Positions 29,662-38,743 are shown, counted from the first letter of the stretch. The stretch: DNA of 64,000 bases from Ruminiclostridium herbifermentans (GCF_005473905.2 NZ_CP061336.1:1790501-1854500), one strand, 5' to 3'. Numbers and translations: made by a program. Notes: generated by a model from the sequence alone, not told the origin.

Positions 29662-29790
29662 CATTAATGTTACTGCTGACCGAAAACTCGGATTGTGGAT
29701 GTATATTGTTGTTGAATAATAAATAATAATCTGACCGCTGGCTGAAACCTCTGATTGCGGATGTGATTGTTGATAAGCAATAAATAATTA
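29627..29790 (+). repeat. Tandem repeat of the queH 3' end, three units
   Basis: The end of queH (ATTGTGGATGTATATTGTCG through AATAAATAA) recurs at 29692-29728 and, more diverged, at 29753-29790. The period is about 61-66 bases. The intervening parts are also similar (GCTGACCGAAAACTC and GCTGGCTGAAACCTC). Only the first unit is part of the gene. The array lies wholly downstream of a normal-length queH, so it is a 3'-tail duplication and not a coding expansion. Confidence 0.8.
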
Positions 29791-30438
29791 ACTTTCCAAT
29801 ATAGAAATTTTATTGTTGCGGGAGGCCTATCAATGGTTTCCTGCCATATTTATTGTATTAATATAGGAATTTTTTATGTATTTATAAATAAGTGTGTTTC
29901 GAAATTACTTTTATTTCTGAGCTTGAATGTGTACACTAAAATACTCCAGACAATTTTTTATATTTCAGATATTTTTAATTCTTTTTTTATAGGGATATTG
30001 AAAAGAAAGCTTTTTTTACATGCAAATTCATGCAGTTATTTAACCTTGATATGGCTGAACATCAGCAAATTGAGCCAAATAAATTGAAAAATAACTTTTT
30101 GAAGTAAAGTAAATGAGCCAGTAATGAACTATCTTAGCGTTTTAAACGCCGCACACATTCCGTTTTTAGTTAATAGTATATTCAAAGTTTGTCGGTTTTT
30201 CGTTAATTTATCAAATTACTTTTACACAAATGTTACATTTTTTTTAAAACTCTAATTTCGTTTTCTATTTTTCTAAATAAAATAGTATACTTAAACTATA
30301 TATCATAACTAGTACTATAATTTTACCTTTAAGGGTTCAAAAATATATAGCACAATATTTTACATAGGATAAAGTATTAGTCAAGCCTTTTCAATAGAAA
30401 CCTTGAATAATACGACTATTTTTAGGAGGACAGTACAT
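29791..30438. other. Intergenic region upstream of the amidase gene
   Basis: About 650 AT-rich bases. An 84-codon frame at 29833-30087 has a GGGAGG site, but its composition (Phe/Ile/Leu/Ser-rich from AT-rich DNA) gives little support, so it is not called a gene. No strong promoter or hairpin. Confidence 0.35.
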
Positions 30439-32283
30439 ATGAAAAAAATACTAATACACTTTATATTGATTTTAAGTCTCTTTACAGTTTTTACAACAGT
30501 TACATTTGGTCAGCAGCAGCCAATAAGTGTAATAGTTAATGATATAACAATCAAATTTCCTGATGCACAGCCATTTCTTGATTCAAATAATAGGACTCAA
30601 ACACCTGCTAAATTTATTGCTGAAGAATTGGGAGCCACTGTAGCTTGGGACGGTCAAGAGCAGAAAGCAACCTTTAAATTAGGAGACACCACATTAGTAC
30701 TTTTTATAAATGATGCATATTACACATTAAATGGTAAATTAAAGCAGATGGATACTACTGCTTTGTTAAAGGATGGCAGAACCTATGTACCAGCAAAGTA
30801 TGTAGCTGAAGCCTTTGGTGCTGATATTAGCTGGAATTCTGCAAATAGAACAGTTTATATTAGTACAAAAAATACAGTCATTACAGGCGGCTCAGATACT
30901 AAAGGAAACTCTAGTGCTGACGATGGTACAAGCATTAAGGACAGCACAAACAATTCAGTATCACAGGAGCCCAACACAAGCAATGAAAATGCAAATGAGG
31001 AAACAGCTGTAAGTGACCAAGAGCAAATACATACCGTATTAACTTATGTTAATGATAAAAATAAAGCTTACTATTTATTAAAGGATATTAATTTATTAAG
31101 CCTTGGTTCTGGTAACAATTTTTCAGAAGCATATGATATGGAAAACGGCAGATATTCAATTATTATACCTGAAAGGTCAGGTGTTTTCATAAAGCAAGAA
31201 GTTCTTAACATTGACGATTCATTGGTGAGTTCTGTTGAAATAAAAGAGGATGAGGAAACAAAAGCTACTCATATAGTGTTTAATATAAAAACAGAGGTTA
31301 ATTTTTACATATCCTATAATGAAAAATCAAATGTGACTGAAATAAATTTACTTGCACCTAAGAAGGCTGAACTATCATATATAAATAAATACGATAGAGT
31401 CTATTTCTCATTAAAGGGAATACAACTTGCAAGTGTTGGTTCTACTATTACAAATTACTTTACAGAAAGCTATGATGCAGAACAATACACAATAATTTTG
31501 CCTGCAAGTTCTAAAATTTTTCTTAAGGAAGAAGTTTTTAACATAGATGATTCACGGGTTAGTACCGTTGAAATTAAAAGAGATAAAGAAACAAGAGACA
31601 CTCATATAGTCATTAATACAAAAAAGGAGTTCAAATTTTTCATTTCTTTTAATGAAAAACTGAATCAATCTGAAATAAACTTGTTAACGCCTGCAAAAGA
31701 TGATGAAATAATAGTTGTTATTGATGCTGGTCATGGTGGTGTTGACCCTGGTGCTTGTAAAGGTACTACATATGAAAAAGATTTAAACCTTGCTATAGCA
31801 TTAAAGTTGGAAGAACTTCTTGAGGCTAAGAATATTAAAACGTATATGATTCGTCAAGATGACACATTTGTTGGCTTATATGATAGACCATATATTGCAA
31901 ATGCCTTAAATGCAACACTGTTTTTAAGTATACATAATAATTCTATTGACAATAGTAAAGTAAGTGGAACAGAAACACTATATTATCCTGAAAGGGCTGG
32001 GGATACCTCATTTACAGGCGAGAAATTTGCAAAATTGCTACAAGATTCGTTAATTAATAAGTTGAAAACAGTTAATAGGAAAACCGTTGAAAGGCCAAAT
32101 CTTGTTGTATTAAAATATACAAAAATGCCAGCTGCCCTTTGCGAAATAGGGTTTTTAACTAATCCCACTGATTTAAAGAACTTAAAAAGTGAGGCTTTTC
32201 AGCAAAAAACTGCGCAAGCTTTATGTGATGCAGTAATTAAGGCTTTAGAGAAAATTGAACTAGAGAAAAAAGCCAATCAATAA
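30439..32283 (+). CDS. N-acetylmuramoyl-L-alanine amidase (Amidase_3) with copper-amine-oxidase-like and AMIN-like repeats
   Basis: A 614-residue secreted cell-wall amidase. A signal peptide occupies about residues 1-24. A copper amine oxidase N-terminal-like domain follows (about 28-145, with FLDSNNRTQTPAKFIAEELG and the related LLKDGRTYVPAKYVAEAFG). After a Ser/Asn linker come two AMIN-like modules of about 105 residues (about 195-420) that are clear duplicates. The zinc-dependent Amidase_3 domain is at 424-605, with ligands and catalytic residues His432 (DAGHGG), Glu446, His499 (SIHNN) and Glu569 (CEIGFLTN). It would cut the lactyl-Ala bond of peptidoglycan. The ATG at 30439 has AGGAGG upstream; the longer frame lacks a signal peptide start. 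gerM follows 119 bases later. Confidence 0.93.
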   Translation: MKKILIHFILILSLFTVFTTVTFGQQQPISVIVNDITIKFPDAQPFLDSNNRTQTPAKFIAEELGATVAWDGQEQKATFKLGDTTLVLFINDAYYTLNGKLKQMDTTALLKDGRTYVPAKYVAEAFGADISWNSANRTVYISTKNTVITGGSDTKGNSSADDGTSIKDSTNNSVSQEPNTSNENANEETAVSDQEQIHTVLTYVNDKNKAYYLLKDINLLSLGSGNNFSEAYDMENGRYSIIIPERSGVFIKQEVLNIDDSLVSSVEIKEDEETKATHIVFNIKTEVNFYISYNEKSNVTEINLLAPKKAELSYINKYDRVYFSLKGIQLASVGSTITNYFTESYDAEQYTIILPASSKIFLKEEVFNIDDSRVSTVEIKRDKETRDTHIVINTKKEFKFFISFNEKLNQSEINLLTPAKDDEIIVVIDAGHGGVDPGACKGTTYEKDLNLAIALKLEELLEAKNIKTYMIRQDDTFVGLYDRPYIANALNATLFLSIHNNSIDNSKVSGTETLYYPERAGDTSFTGEKFAKLLQDSLINKLKTVNRKTVERPNLVVLKYTKMPAALCEIGFLTNPTDLKNLKSEAFQQKTAQALCDAVIKALEKIELEKKANQ

Positions 32284-32402
32284 AGACAGCATAGTTAAAG
32301 TTTTTTATTTGATAGCAATTACTCTTGGGAAATAATAAAATGTATAAATTTGGTCTATAATTATTTTATGGAAATTTTTTCAAAAATAAGGAGGACTAAA
32401 TA

Positions 32403-33593
32403 ATGAAAAGAACAATTAGCATTATGCTAGTAGTTATGCTGATGATTACAGGATGTTCATTTATAGGAAAGAATCCGAAGGATTCAGATAAAATTATTCC
32501 TGATGCTATACAGACAGACAAGGATGAAAATTCGGCGGCAAATGCCTTTGTAATTAATGAATCAGCACAAAATAGCAATAATACTACAGCTGCAAATTCG
32601 ACTAGTGATAATGCATTAATGGCTAGTGGAGCAGCAAGCGGTATTTCTAGTGAATCAATAGATACAGAGACTTTTGTAGAGAATGGGACAGGAAAAGGTG
32701 TTATCAGTGATTCAAATAATAAAGAAAGTGTATTGATAACACTTTATTATAGAACTAAAGAAGGCCTGCTTGTACCTGTTACTAGAAAAGTAACAAAGCA
32801 AGAAGGCTTAGCGAAGGCGGCAATAAACGGTTTAGTGGATCAAGCAGTAACAAGGGAACAGCTGGCTTATTATGGCTTGTATCCTGTATTGCCAAAGGGT
32901 ACAACTATAAGAGGTCTGAGCATTAAAAATGGAAATGCTATTATAGACTTTTCGAAGGAATTTCTTAATTCTGCAAGTAAATCTGATGAGCAAATGATAA
33001 TTTCCTCCGTTGTATATACTTTAACAGGATTTAAAACAATTTCAAATGTTGAAATAAGAGTTGAAGGAAAAACACTTGATAGGCTTGTTAACGGCACTGA
33101 TTTACCCGAAATTTCCAACAGACAGAATACTTTTATTAATACGGATGAAACCGAACTTAAAGATGGTTGCGTAAAATGCGATTTATATTATATGGTCTAT
33201 GGTAATAAAGAGTTAAATTATCTAGTGCCAGTCTCAAAGCAAATTGAAAAATCAGAGGCTAATCAAATTCCATTAATGATGTTTTCTGAACTTGCAAAAA
33301 CACCAAGTGAATCTAAATATTTTACATCATTCCCAGAAGGAACTAAGCTGCTTTCATATGACGAACGAAATGGGTTGGTGACATTGGATTTTTCTTCTCA
33401 GATAAGCAATTATGGAGGATCAGAGAAGGAACAAAGCTTATTAAATCAGATATATTATACTGTAAGCCAATTAAAAGGAGCTAATAAAGTAAAAATATTG
33501 ATAGATGGAAAGGAAAACACTTTACCAGAAGGTACTGAGGTTGCAGTAGCTAAAATTTTACCCGGTACTATAAATAAGGTAATAGACAAATAA
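32403..33593 (+). CDS. gerM: GerMN-domain lipoprotein (spore germination/sporulation protein GerM)
   Basis: A 396-residue lipoprotein. The lipobox ITGC lies at the end of a short signal peptide (MKRTISIMLVVMLMITGCSF). After a Ser/Asn-rich linker come two GerMN domains (about 115-220 and 250-370), each with the pattern LVPVTRKV/LVPVSKQI, LPKGTTIRGLSI/FPEGTKLLSYDE and IDFSKEF/LDFSSQI. GerM supports engulfment and germination in Bacillus. The order gerM, rph, rdgB, YfcE-type phosphoesterase is conserved in Firmicutes. AAGGAGG precedes the ATG. Confidence 0.92.
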   Translation: MKRTISIMLVVMLMITGCSFIGKNPKDSDKIIPDAIQTDKDENSAANAFVINESAQNSNNTTAANSTSDNALMASGAASGISSESIDTETFVENGTGKGVISDSNNKESVLITLYYRTKEGLLVPVTRKVTKQEGLAKAAINGLVDQAVTREQLAYYGLYPVLPKGTTIRGLSIKNGNAIIDFSKEFLNSASKSDEQMIISSVVYTLTGFKTISNVEIRVEGKTLDRLVNGTDLPEISNRQNTFINTDETELKDGCVKCDLYYMVYGNKELNYLVPVSKQIEKSEANQIPLMMFSELAKTPSESKYFTSFPEGTKLLSYDERNGLVTLDFSSQISNYGGSEKEQSLLNQIYYTVSQLKGANKVKILIDGKENTLPEGTEVAVAKILPGTINKVIDK

Positions 33594-33600
33594 ATTTCAT

Positions 33601-33810
33601 ACAAATGTAATTAACCCAGTACCCCATTTATCTAAGTTATACTCGCGTACCAGCATAAGTAATTAAGTAGTTTGCCTGTAAAATTCATTTCAAAAAAATC
33701 AGCAAACGAGTTAGGCTAATAATTCTGTGAACTTTGCAGGTAAATATAAGGTACTAGCTTACTGGTACTCCCGTACAAACTTATCTAAATGGGTCACTTA
33801 CAAGATATTT
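33601..33810. repeat. Interspersed repeat, family B, copy 3 (both arms present)
   Basis: The left arm (CCCCATTTATCTAAGTTATA then CTCGCGTACCAGCATAAG) and right arm (GTACTAGCTTACTGGTACTC then CGTACAAACTTATCTAAATG, GGT) are imperfect inverted repeats of each other over about 40 bases. They enclose about 120 AT-rich bases. The right arm matches 29017-29078 (inverted) and 24178-24230. This is the most complete copy and shows the palindromic layout expected of a MITE. Confidence 0.7.
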
Positions 33811-33819
33811 GTTACGCAG

Positions 33820-33973
33820 GGCTGTTGCAAAACAAGATTTTCTGTATATCGATACTTTTCACCGCAATTATTTCAGCGTTAATTTCGTGAGCAAGCAATA
33901 GATATATATTGCATGTGAGTACTATTTAAGCAGTTAATTATTGATATACATTATTTCTTGTTTTGCAACAGAC
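33820..33973. mobile_element. MITE-like element with terminal inverted repeats (family A, copy 2)
   Basis: GCTGTTGCAAAACAAG (33821-33836) and CTTGTTTTGCAACAGA (33957-33972) are terminal inverted repeats matching over 15 bases. They extend inward as TATATCGATA/TATTGATATA. The 120-base interior contains the family A core (33853-33922) also found at 19.5 and 40.1 kb. No coding capacity. It lies directly against the family B copy. A target-site duplication is not evident. Confidence 0.65.
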
Positions 33974-34080
33974 CATAGTAGAATTAACTGTTCTTCAACA
34001 AATTCATACAAATTTGATTTAATTAGATTCCAAATTAATAAATATAGGTGATTTTTGTAAAGAATTAATGTATTATTAAT

Positions 34081-34134
34081 AGAGTCAAAAATGATTTGTA
34101 TCAACTACAGTCATTTTTGACTCTGGTTCTTTTT
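34081..34134 (+). terminator. Strong hairpin terminator upstream of rph
   Basis: AGAGTCAAAAATGA and TCATTTTTGACTCT form a perfect 14-bp stem with a 16-base loop, followed by GGTTCTTTTTA. It would end transcripts entering from gerM or from the repeats. Confidence 0.75.
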
Positions 34135-34359
34135 ATCTGGGAATACCAGAGATTAAATTTTTTTATGCTATTTGTATTTTAAAATTTATAAAAAATGTGT
34201 AATTACATTATAAATAGTTGTGTTTGCTGCGAAGGAGCCAATCTCACAAATGTGGTTCAATAATACGAACTGCTGCATATGCAGCCTGATTTATATGCAG
34301 TGATTTAAATGTTGATTAATTAAAAATTAAATATTATTTATACTTGATTTGGAGGAAAT
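34135..34359. other. Region just upstream of rph
   Basis: Contains the palindrome GCTGCATATGCAGC, which can also pair with a nearby TATGCAG (about 34271-34304). No recognised riboswitch. The promoter is not evident. Confidence 0.3.
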
Positions 34360-35076
34360 ATGTTAAGACAAGACGGAAGAGAGAATGGACAATTAAGACC
34401 TGTGAAAATTACAAGAAATTATATAAAACATGCTGAGGGATCAGTTCTAATTGAAGTAGGAGATACAAAGGTTATTTGTACTGCTTCGGTTGAAGAAAGA
34501 GTTCCGCCCTTCAAAAAGGATTCAGGAGAGGGATGGGTTACAGCTGAATATGCTATGCTTCCTAGAGCAACAGGTGTAAGAAATGCGAGAGATATATCAA
34601 AGCTTAAACTAAATGGCAGAAGTCAGGAAATTCAGCGTTTAATAGGCAGATCGCTGCGAACAGTTGTAGATTTAAAACTCTTAGGCGAGAGAACTATTAC
34701 TATTGATTGTGATGTAATTCAAGCAGACGGAGGAACTAGAACGGCTTCAATTACTGGAAGCTATGTTGCATTGGTGGATGCGTGCAGAATGCTGAAAAAT
34801 AATAGATTAATTTCTAAAATGCCTGTTAAGGGGTTTGTTGCTGCCACAAGTGTTGGGGTAGTAAACGGTAAAGAAATGTTAGACCTATGCTATACCGAGG
34901 ATAGTAATGCAGAGGTGGATATGAATGTAATTATGTCTGACAAAGGTGAGTTTATTGAAATTCAAGCAACAGGTGAAAAAAGCAGTTTTAGTAAAAAGCA
35001 ATTAGATGGATTGCTGAATTTAGCGCAATCAGGTATAGATAAGCTGATTCAGCTACAAAAGGAAGTATTAAAATAA
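34360..35076 (+). CDS. rph: Ribonuclease PH
   Basis: A 238-residue phosphorolytic 3'-5' exoribonuclease that trims tRNA 3' ends. It begins [20 protein letters not shown] and carries the family segments [14 protein letters not shown] and [20 protein letters not shown]. Normal length and a GGAGGAAAT site. It is followed 50 bases later by rdgB and then a YfcE-type phosphoesterase, the conserved Firmicutes group. Confidence 0.97.
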   Translation: MLRQDGRENGQLRPVKITRNYIKHAEGSVLIEVGDTKVICTASVEERVPPFKKDSGEGWVTAEYAMLPRATGVRNARDISKLKLNGRSQEIQRLIGRSLRTVVDLKLLGERTITIDCDVIQADGGTRTASITGSYVALVDACRMLKNNRLISKMPVKGFVAATSVGVVNGKEMLDLCYTEDSNAEVDMNVIMSDKGEFIEIQATGEKSSFSKKQLDGLLNLAQSGIDKLIQLQKEVLK

Positions 35077-35126
35077 CTAATTTACTTTCTATTTAAGGAA
35101 TTAAATTTGATTAGGGGAGAAAAAGA

Positions 35127-35738
35127 ATGAATGTATTGGTTGTTGCTACAAAGAATCAGGGGAAGATATCTGAAATAAAAAAAGTTTTAGCTGATATGTC
35201 TTTTGAAGTAGTTTCAATTGGTGATATTGGAATAGATATTGATGTTGAAGAAGATGGTACTACATTTGAAGAAAATTCCATGAAGAAGGCTCAAGAGATA
35301 TGCAAAATATCAAATAAGATAGTTATAGCCGATGATTCAGGGCTTGAAGTGGATTTTCTTGATGGTGCTCCAGGAATATATTCAGCTAGGTTTGGAGACC
35401 CCGAGGCTACTGACGATGATAAAAATCAAAAGCTTTTAGGCATGTTAGAGGGTGTACCTTTTGAAAAAAGAACTGCTAGATTTGTTTGTGCCATAGCTGT
35501 TGTATTTCCTGATGGAAAAGCTTTTGTTGTACGTGATACTTGTGAGGGCTTTATAGATTTTGAGTGTAAAGGCAATAATGGTTTTGGATATGATCCCATT
35601 TTTTATGTACCAGAATATGACAAAACCATGGCTCAATTAGACACAGATATAAAGAATAAAATAAGTCATCGAGCAAAGGCTTTGAACAAAATGGCTGAAA
35701 AAATCAAAGAGTATTTACCCGATACTAACTGCTTCTAA
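35127..35738 (+). CDS. rdgB: XTP/dITP diphosphatase (RdgB/HAM1)
   Basis: A 203-residue pyrophosphatase that removes non-canonical purine nucleotides (XTP, dITP) from the pool. Diagnostic segments: VVATKNQGKISEIK at the N-terminus, TFEENSMKKAQ, VIADDSGLEVDFLDGAPG, and GNNGFGYDPIFYVPE, ending with SHRAKALNKM. It lies in the gerM-rph-rdgB group, with GGGGAG before the ATG. Confidence 0.96.
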   Translation: MNVLVVATKNQGKISEIKKVLADMSFEVVSIGDIGIDIDVEEDGTTFEENSMKKAQEICKISNKIVIADDSGLEVDFLDGAPGIYSARFGDPEATDDDKNQKLLGMLEGVPFEKRTARFVCAIAVVFPDGKAFVVRDTCEGFIDFECKGNNGFGYDPIFYVPEYDKTMAQLDTDIKNKISHRAKALNKMAEKIKEYLPDTNCF

Positions 35739-36087
35739 AGCAGACAATAGAATATAGATTCTTGATATGTTTATAGTTGTATTTTAGATGGCTATATTTA
35801 TATAGATTCAGCAAGTTTAAATTATTTGCAGGAATGCTTAATGCATGTCGGTTAAAGCAGCTTTGAATGGTGAGTGTGAATGCTTAAAAAAGCTAATAAG
35901 AAGCTAATAAGAAGTAATTGCTAGTTCTAGTAAATTACTAATTTATGTTCATTTGATTATTTGGAAACCATTAATATGTCACTTCCGCTTATAGACCATG
36001 GGTATAAGAAGGGAGAATTAAATAAGCTATATTTAATGATTAATAGAAATGAATAATTTGAATTTTAGCTATGGGGGAAGGGGCTAA
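35739..36087. other. Intergenic region between rdgB and the phosphoesterase gene
   Basis: About 350 AT-rich bases. A short direct repeat AAGCTAATAAG (twice, about 35890-35912) is the only notable feature. No gene. Confidence 0.35.
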
Positions 36088-36564
36088 ATGAAAGCACTTG
36101 TAATTAGTGATTCTCACGGATATATTTCAAATGCGAGAATAGCAATAGGATTAAATCCTGACGTTGAAATTATAATACATCTTGGAGACTATTATAAAGA
36201 TGCAGTTCGATTAAGTGAATTGTATCCAAATATTAGATTTGAATTTGTAAGTGGAAATTGTGATGGAAATAAGGATATCAGTACCGAAAAAGTTCTTGAG
36301 ATAGAAAATAATATAATTTTCATTACCCATGGACATAATTATTCTGTTAAATTGAATTACAAACGTATACTAGAACGCGCTAAAGCTGAAAATGCAAAGC
36401 TAGTCTTGTTTGGACATACCCATGTAGCAACTATTGAAAAAATTGATAATATACTTCTGTTAAATCCTGGAAGTATAACGCAATCAAGAAGCCGTTTTTC
36501 AGAGTCATATGCTATTTTGGATATCAATAAAAATAAAATTTTTTCTGATATTCTTTATTTTTAA
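36088..36564 (+). CDS. Metallophosphoesterase, YfcE/YsnB family
   Basis: A 158-residue calcineurin-like phosphoesterase. The metal-binding motifs are in order: SDSHGY (D, H), HLGDY (D), SGNCDG (N), THGHNY (H) and FGHTHVA (GHTH), followed by NPGSIT. Small members of this family are phosphodiesterases active on model substrates; the physiological substrate is unknown. It corresponds to ysnB in the gerM-rph-ysnA-ysnB group of Bacillus. GGGGGAAGGGG precedes the ATG. Confidence 0.93.
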   Translation: MKALVISDSHGYISNARIAIGLNPDVEIIIHLGDYYKDAVRLSELYPNIRFEFVSGNCDGNKDISTEKVLEIENNIIFITHGHNYSVKLNYKRILERAKAENAKLVLFGHTHVATIEKIDNILLLNPGSITQSRSRFSESYAILDINKNKIFSDILYF

Positions 36565-36644
36565 ATAAAATTATGTCTTGTAAAGCTTGATTTAAGCGGG
36601 TTTTAGAGATTGTAAATAAAAAATAAAAAAATTTTGAAAAAATG

Positions 36645-36673
36645 TTGACAAAGTATAACATGTCCTTTATAAT
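36645..36673 (+). promoter_or_regulatory. Sigma-A promoter of the tRNA-Gly/tRNA-Arg operon
   Basis: Perfect TTGACA, a 17-base spacer and perfect TATAAT, about 50 bases before tRNA-Gly. Such a full-consensus promoter fits stable RNA genes. Confidence 0.9.
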
Positions 36674-36724
36674 ATTAAAAGTCAGCTGGCGATACACTTC
36701 AAACGCTGATGATAAGCAACAGAT

Positions 36725-36799
<75 letters not shown>

Positions 36800-36801
36800 A
36801 T

Positions 36802-36877
<76 letters not shown>

Positions 36878-36878
<1 letters not shown>

Positions 36879-36918
36879 AAAGCATTAGATAACAAAGATT
36901 GTTGTCTAGTGCTTTTTT
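36878..36918 (+). terminator. Terminator of the tRNA-Gly/tRNA-Arg operon
   Basis: AAGCATTAGA-AACA and TGTT-TCTAGTGCTT form a long stem followed by six T residues, directly after the CCA end of tRNA-Arg. Confidence 0.88.
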
Positions 36919-37202
36919 GTATATGTAGGCAATGTACTGCTTTCTAATTTAAGTTGCTCCTTATATAAATTCCATGAAATTAGTTCTAGGTCAATAGCTC
37001 GGATAGAACGGTAAACTGAAAGTTATTATTTAGGGGCGGTAGCTTTAACAATCTATTTGGTTTTTTTCTTATAAGCTATGTGGAATTCTATGTCTGAAAT
37101 TATCAGGTTTCCTACATCTATATGAAAATTATGAAAATGTGCTTAAAACTATTATTGTATGTTATTGTATCAGAAGAAGAACTACTTAAAGAGAAAAGAG
37201 GT

Positions 37203-37290
37203 TCCACTTATAGATGCATTTCAGACACCTTGTTAACAAAGAAAATTCGGTTTGCTCTGAAAAACTGAGCCAAGCGAATTTTCTAAGTGG
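37203..37290 (+). other. Structured non-coding segment followed by a micro-ORF
   Basis: Outer arms CCACTTA (37203) and TAAGTGG (37284) enclose an inner hairpin AGAAAATTCG/CGAATTTTCT (37240-37284) that extends with mismatches through TTTGCTC/GAGCCAA. Directly after it GGAGGTGAGTATC leads into ATG and then TGA after four codons. It lies in the 500-bp gap after the tRNAs. It may be a small RNA, a mobile-element scar or a leader whose gene is lost. I recognise no Rfam family. Confidence 0.45.
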
Positions 37291-37374
37291 AGGTGAGTAT
37301 CATGGTTTGTGTATGATATAAAGGGTAATGTCTTTATTAAGTATTTAATATAAATGCCTTACAAGGTTATAATT

Positions 37375-37743
37375 TTAACTATAAAAAGATATAAATTTTA
37401 TTGTATAAAAGTCACATGCTACAAGATTACCTGTTTCAGCTTGCCTAATAGTAATATAATTTGCACCAACACTGACTAGTTCTCCAAATTTATCTACTAA
37501 TGTTCCTGTTCCAATTAAAAACTCTACTCTGACTTTTCGCCCAATTTTTGTACGTAAGTAACCGTTCAGATATTCTGTGCTCTCAAGTGTTATAGCCTGT
37601 GGTTCGCTAGTTGGTGTTATAGGTGTTAATTGGTTGAGGTCTGAAGAAGGTATCAATTCTTCGGGAACAGGGTTGTTTGGGTCAATACGTTCTTTTGGAT
37701 AGCAGTCGGTGGTATTATAGTATGGAATAAAATAATTTTTCAT
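37375..37743 (-). CDS. GerQ-like spore coat protein
   Basis: A 122-residue protein. The N-terminal half is Pro/Thr/Asn-rich and disordered. The C-terminal half (about 58-122) is a small beta domain with LRTKIGRKVRVEFLIG, VSVGANYITIRQAETGNLVA and YTIKFISFY. This pattern resembles GerQ/YwdL, the coat protein that holds the germination lytic enzyme CwlJ in the spore. The cwlJ-type gene lies just upstream on the same strand, as in Bacillus cereus-group genomes, which supports the call. Similarity to GerQ is judged by pattern, so the name is provisional. AAGGAAG lies nine bases before the ATG. Confidence 0.62.
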   Translation of the reverse strand: MKNYFIPYYNTTDCYPKERIDPNNPVPEELIPSSDLNQLTPITPTSEPQAITLESTEYLNGYLRTKIGRKVRVEFLIGTGTLVDKFGELVSVGANYITIRQAETGNLVACDFYTIKFISFYS

Positions 37744-37968
37744 AATACTAAACTTCCTTTCTTAATTCAATCTATCTAAATTCAATTTGCTATTATTTTC
37801 AATATTCTTATAACAATATAAATAATTAAATTATCAGCCTTAACTTTATATTAAAAGTTAATACCTAATTTCAAGGTGATAATATTCTATGTAAATTTAC
37901 TTACATTTCATCAGGAGTTAACTAGTATTTATATAACTGAGAAAGCTTTATTTTCATATATTTAGTTT

Positions 37969-38412
37969 TTATGTTTTTGCATACTTTTCTGTAGGTACAT
38001 AGAAGCAGTGTTTATTTATTCTGGTGAAAATAATACCAGTACCTCCAGGTGGGAAATAAGTTGCACATTTAGGACTATATGGGTTATAGTACCAAAGAGA
38101 ATTAGCAACTGCACCAAGAGTGTTCCCAGCTAAAGCCCAATCAGCAATGTCATAATGTATTTGCTGTGGATTCATATTATAAATATTTTGTGGGTTATAA
38201 GCATTTGCTACTACTTCTTTGCAGCATGTAAACTGATTAATTTGATATATTGCTTTTCGCACATCACCATGAAGCAATCTAAAAAATTCGCCATATGGAA
38301 CAGTAACTCTGTTCATGACAACAGACGCCACTGCTCTCATGCCGTCATCACCTTCTCCTTCGGCTTCACATTGTATCAATCTTGCAAATAATTCTCTAAC
38401 TGTATATGCCAT
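37969..38412 (-). CDS. cwlJ: Cell wall hydrolase, SleB/CwlJ family (germination cortex lysis)
   Basis: A 147-residue protein made of one Hydrolase_2 (SleB/CwlJ) domain without signal peptide or peptidoglycan-binding domain, the CwlJ architecture. The catalytic-glutamate region CEAEGEGDDGMRAVASVV is at residues 15-32, and NPQNIYNMNPQQIHYDIADW follows. CwlJ degrades spore cortex during germination and reaches the spore with GerQ. The ATG at 38412 is preferred over a TTG two codons earlier because AAAGGTGAT is then seven bases away. The GerQ-like gene follows 225 bases downstream. Confidence 0.88.
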   Translation of the reverse strand: MAYTVRELFARLIQCEAEGEGDDGMRAVASVVMNRVTVPYGEFFRLLHGDVRKAIYQINQFTCCKEVVANAYNPQNIYNMNPQQIHYDIADWALAGNTLGAVANSLWYYNPYSPKCATYFPPGGTGIIFTRINKHCFYVPTEKYAKT

Positions 38413-38645
38413 TCTCAATCACCTTTAATGGAAAATTGAATAAAACCGTAGTGTAATATTTCTAATAGCAGTATATTAGATGCTAAATAATATTGTTACA
38501 TTATTATAAAATTATGTTAATCTAAATTAAGCTTCAATAGAATTATTATTAACTAGAGTTTTTCATTGCTTCTGAAATTATTGTTATGTGCCTTAAACTG
38601 TGGTTTTAAATATATATTAATGAATAGTAGGGGAGGAATAACACC

Positions 38646-38702
38646 ATGGACTTGTTGGTAAAACTTTTTACTGCAAAGAATATGTTGTTTATCAAACTAT
38701 AA
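38646..38702 (+). CDS. Putative 18-residue hydrophobic peptide
   Basis: An ATG preceded by GGGGAGGAATAACACC opens an 18-codon frame encoding MDLLVKLFTAKNMLFIKL, hydrophobic with four basic or acidic residues. A strong terminator hairpin starts 42 bases after the stop codon, so a short transcript with its own end is likely. It might be a small membrane peptide, a leader peptide or chance. It lies between divergently placed cwlJ and mtnN genes (both on the other strand), so it is not part of their mRNA. Confidence 0.35.
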   Translation: MDLLVKLFTAKNMLFIKL

Positions 38703-38743
38703 CTTGGTTGGTGATTTTAACATTAATGCAGGCTTAATTTAAT

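Noticed and set aside
29833-30087. 84-codon frame with a GGGAGG site
   Set aside because: Composition follows the local AT-richness (Phe, Ile, Leu, Ser), there is no recognisable domain, and it lies in a repeat-rich gap. Not enough support.
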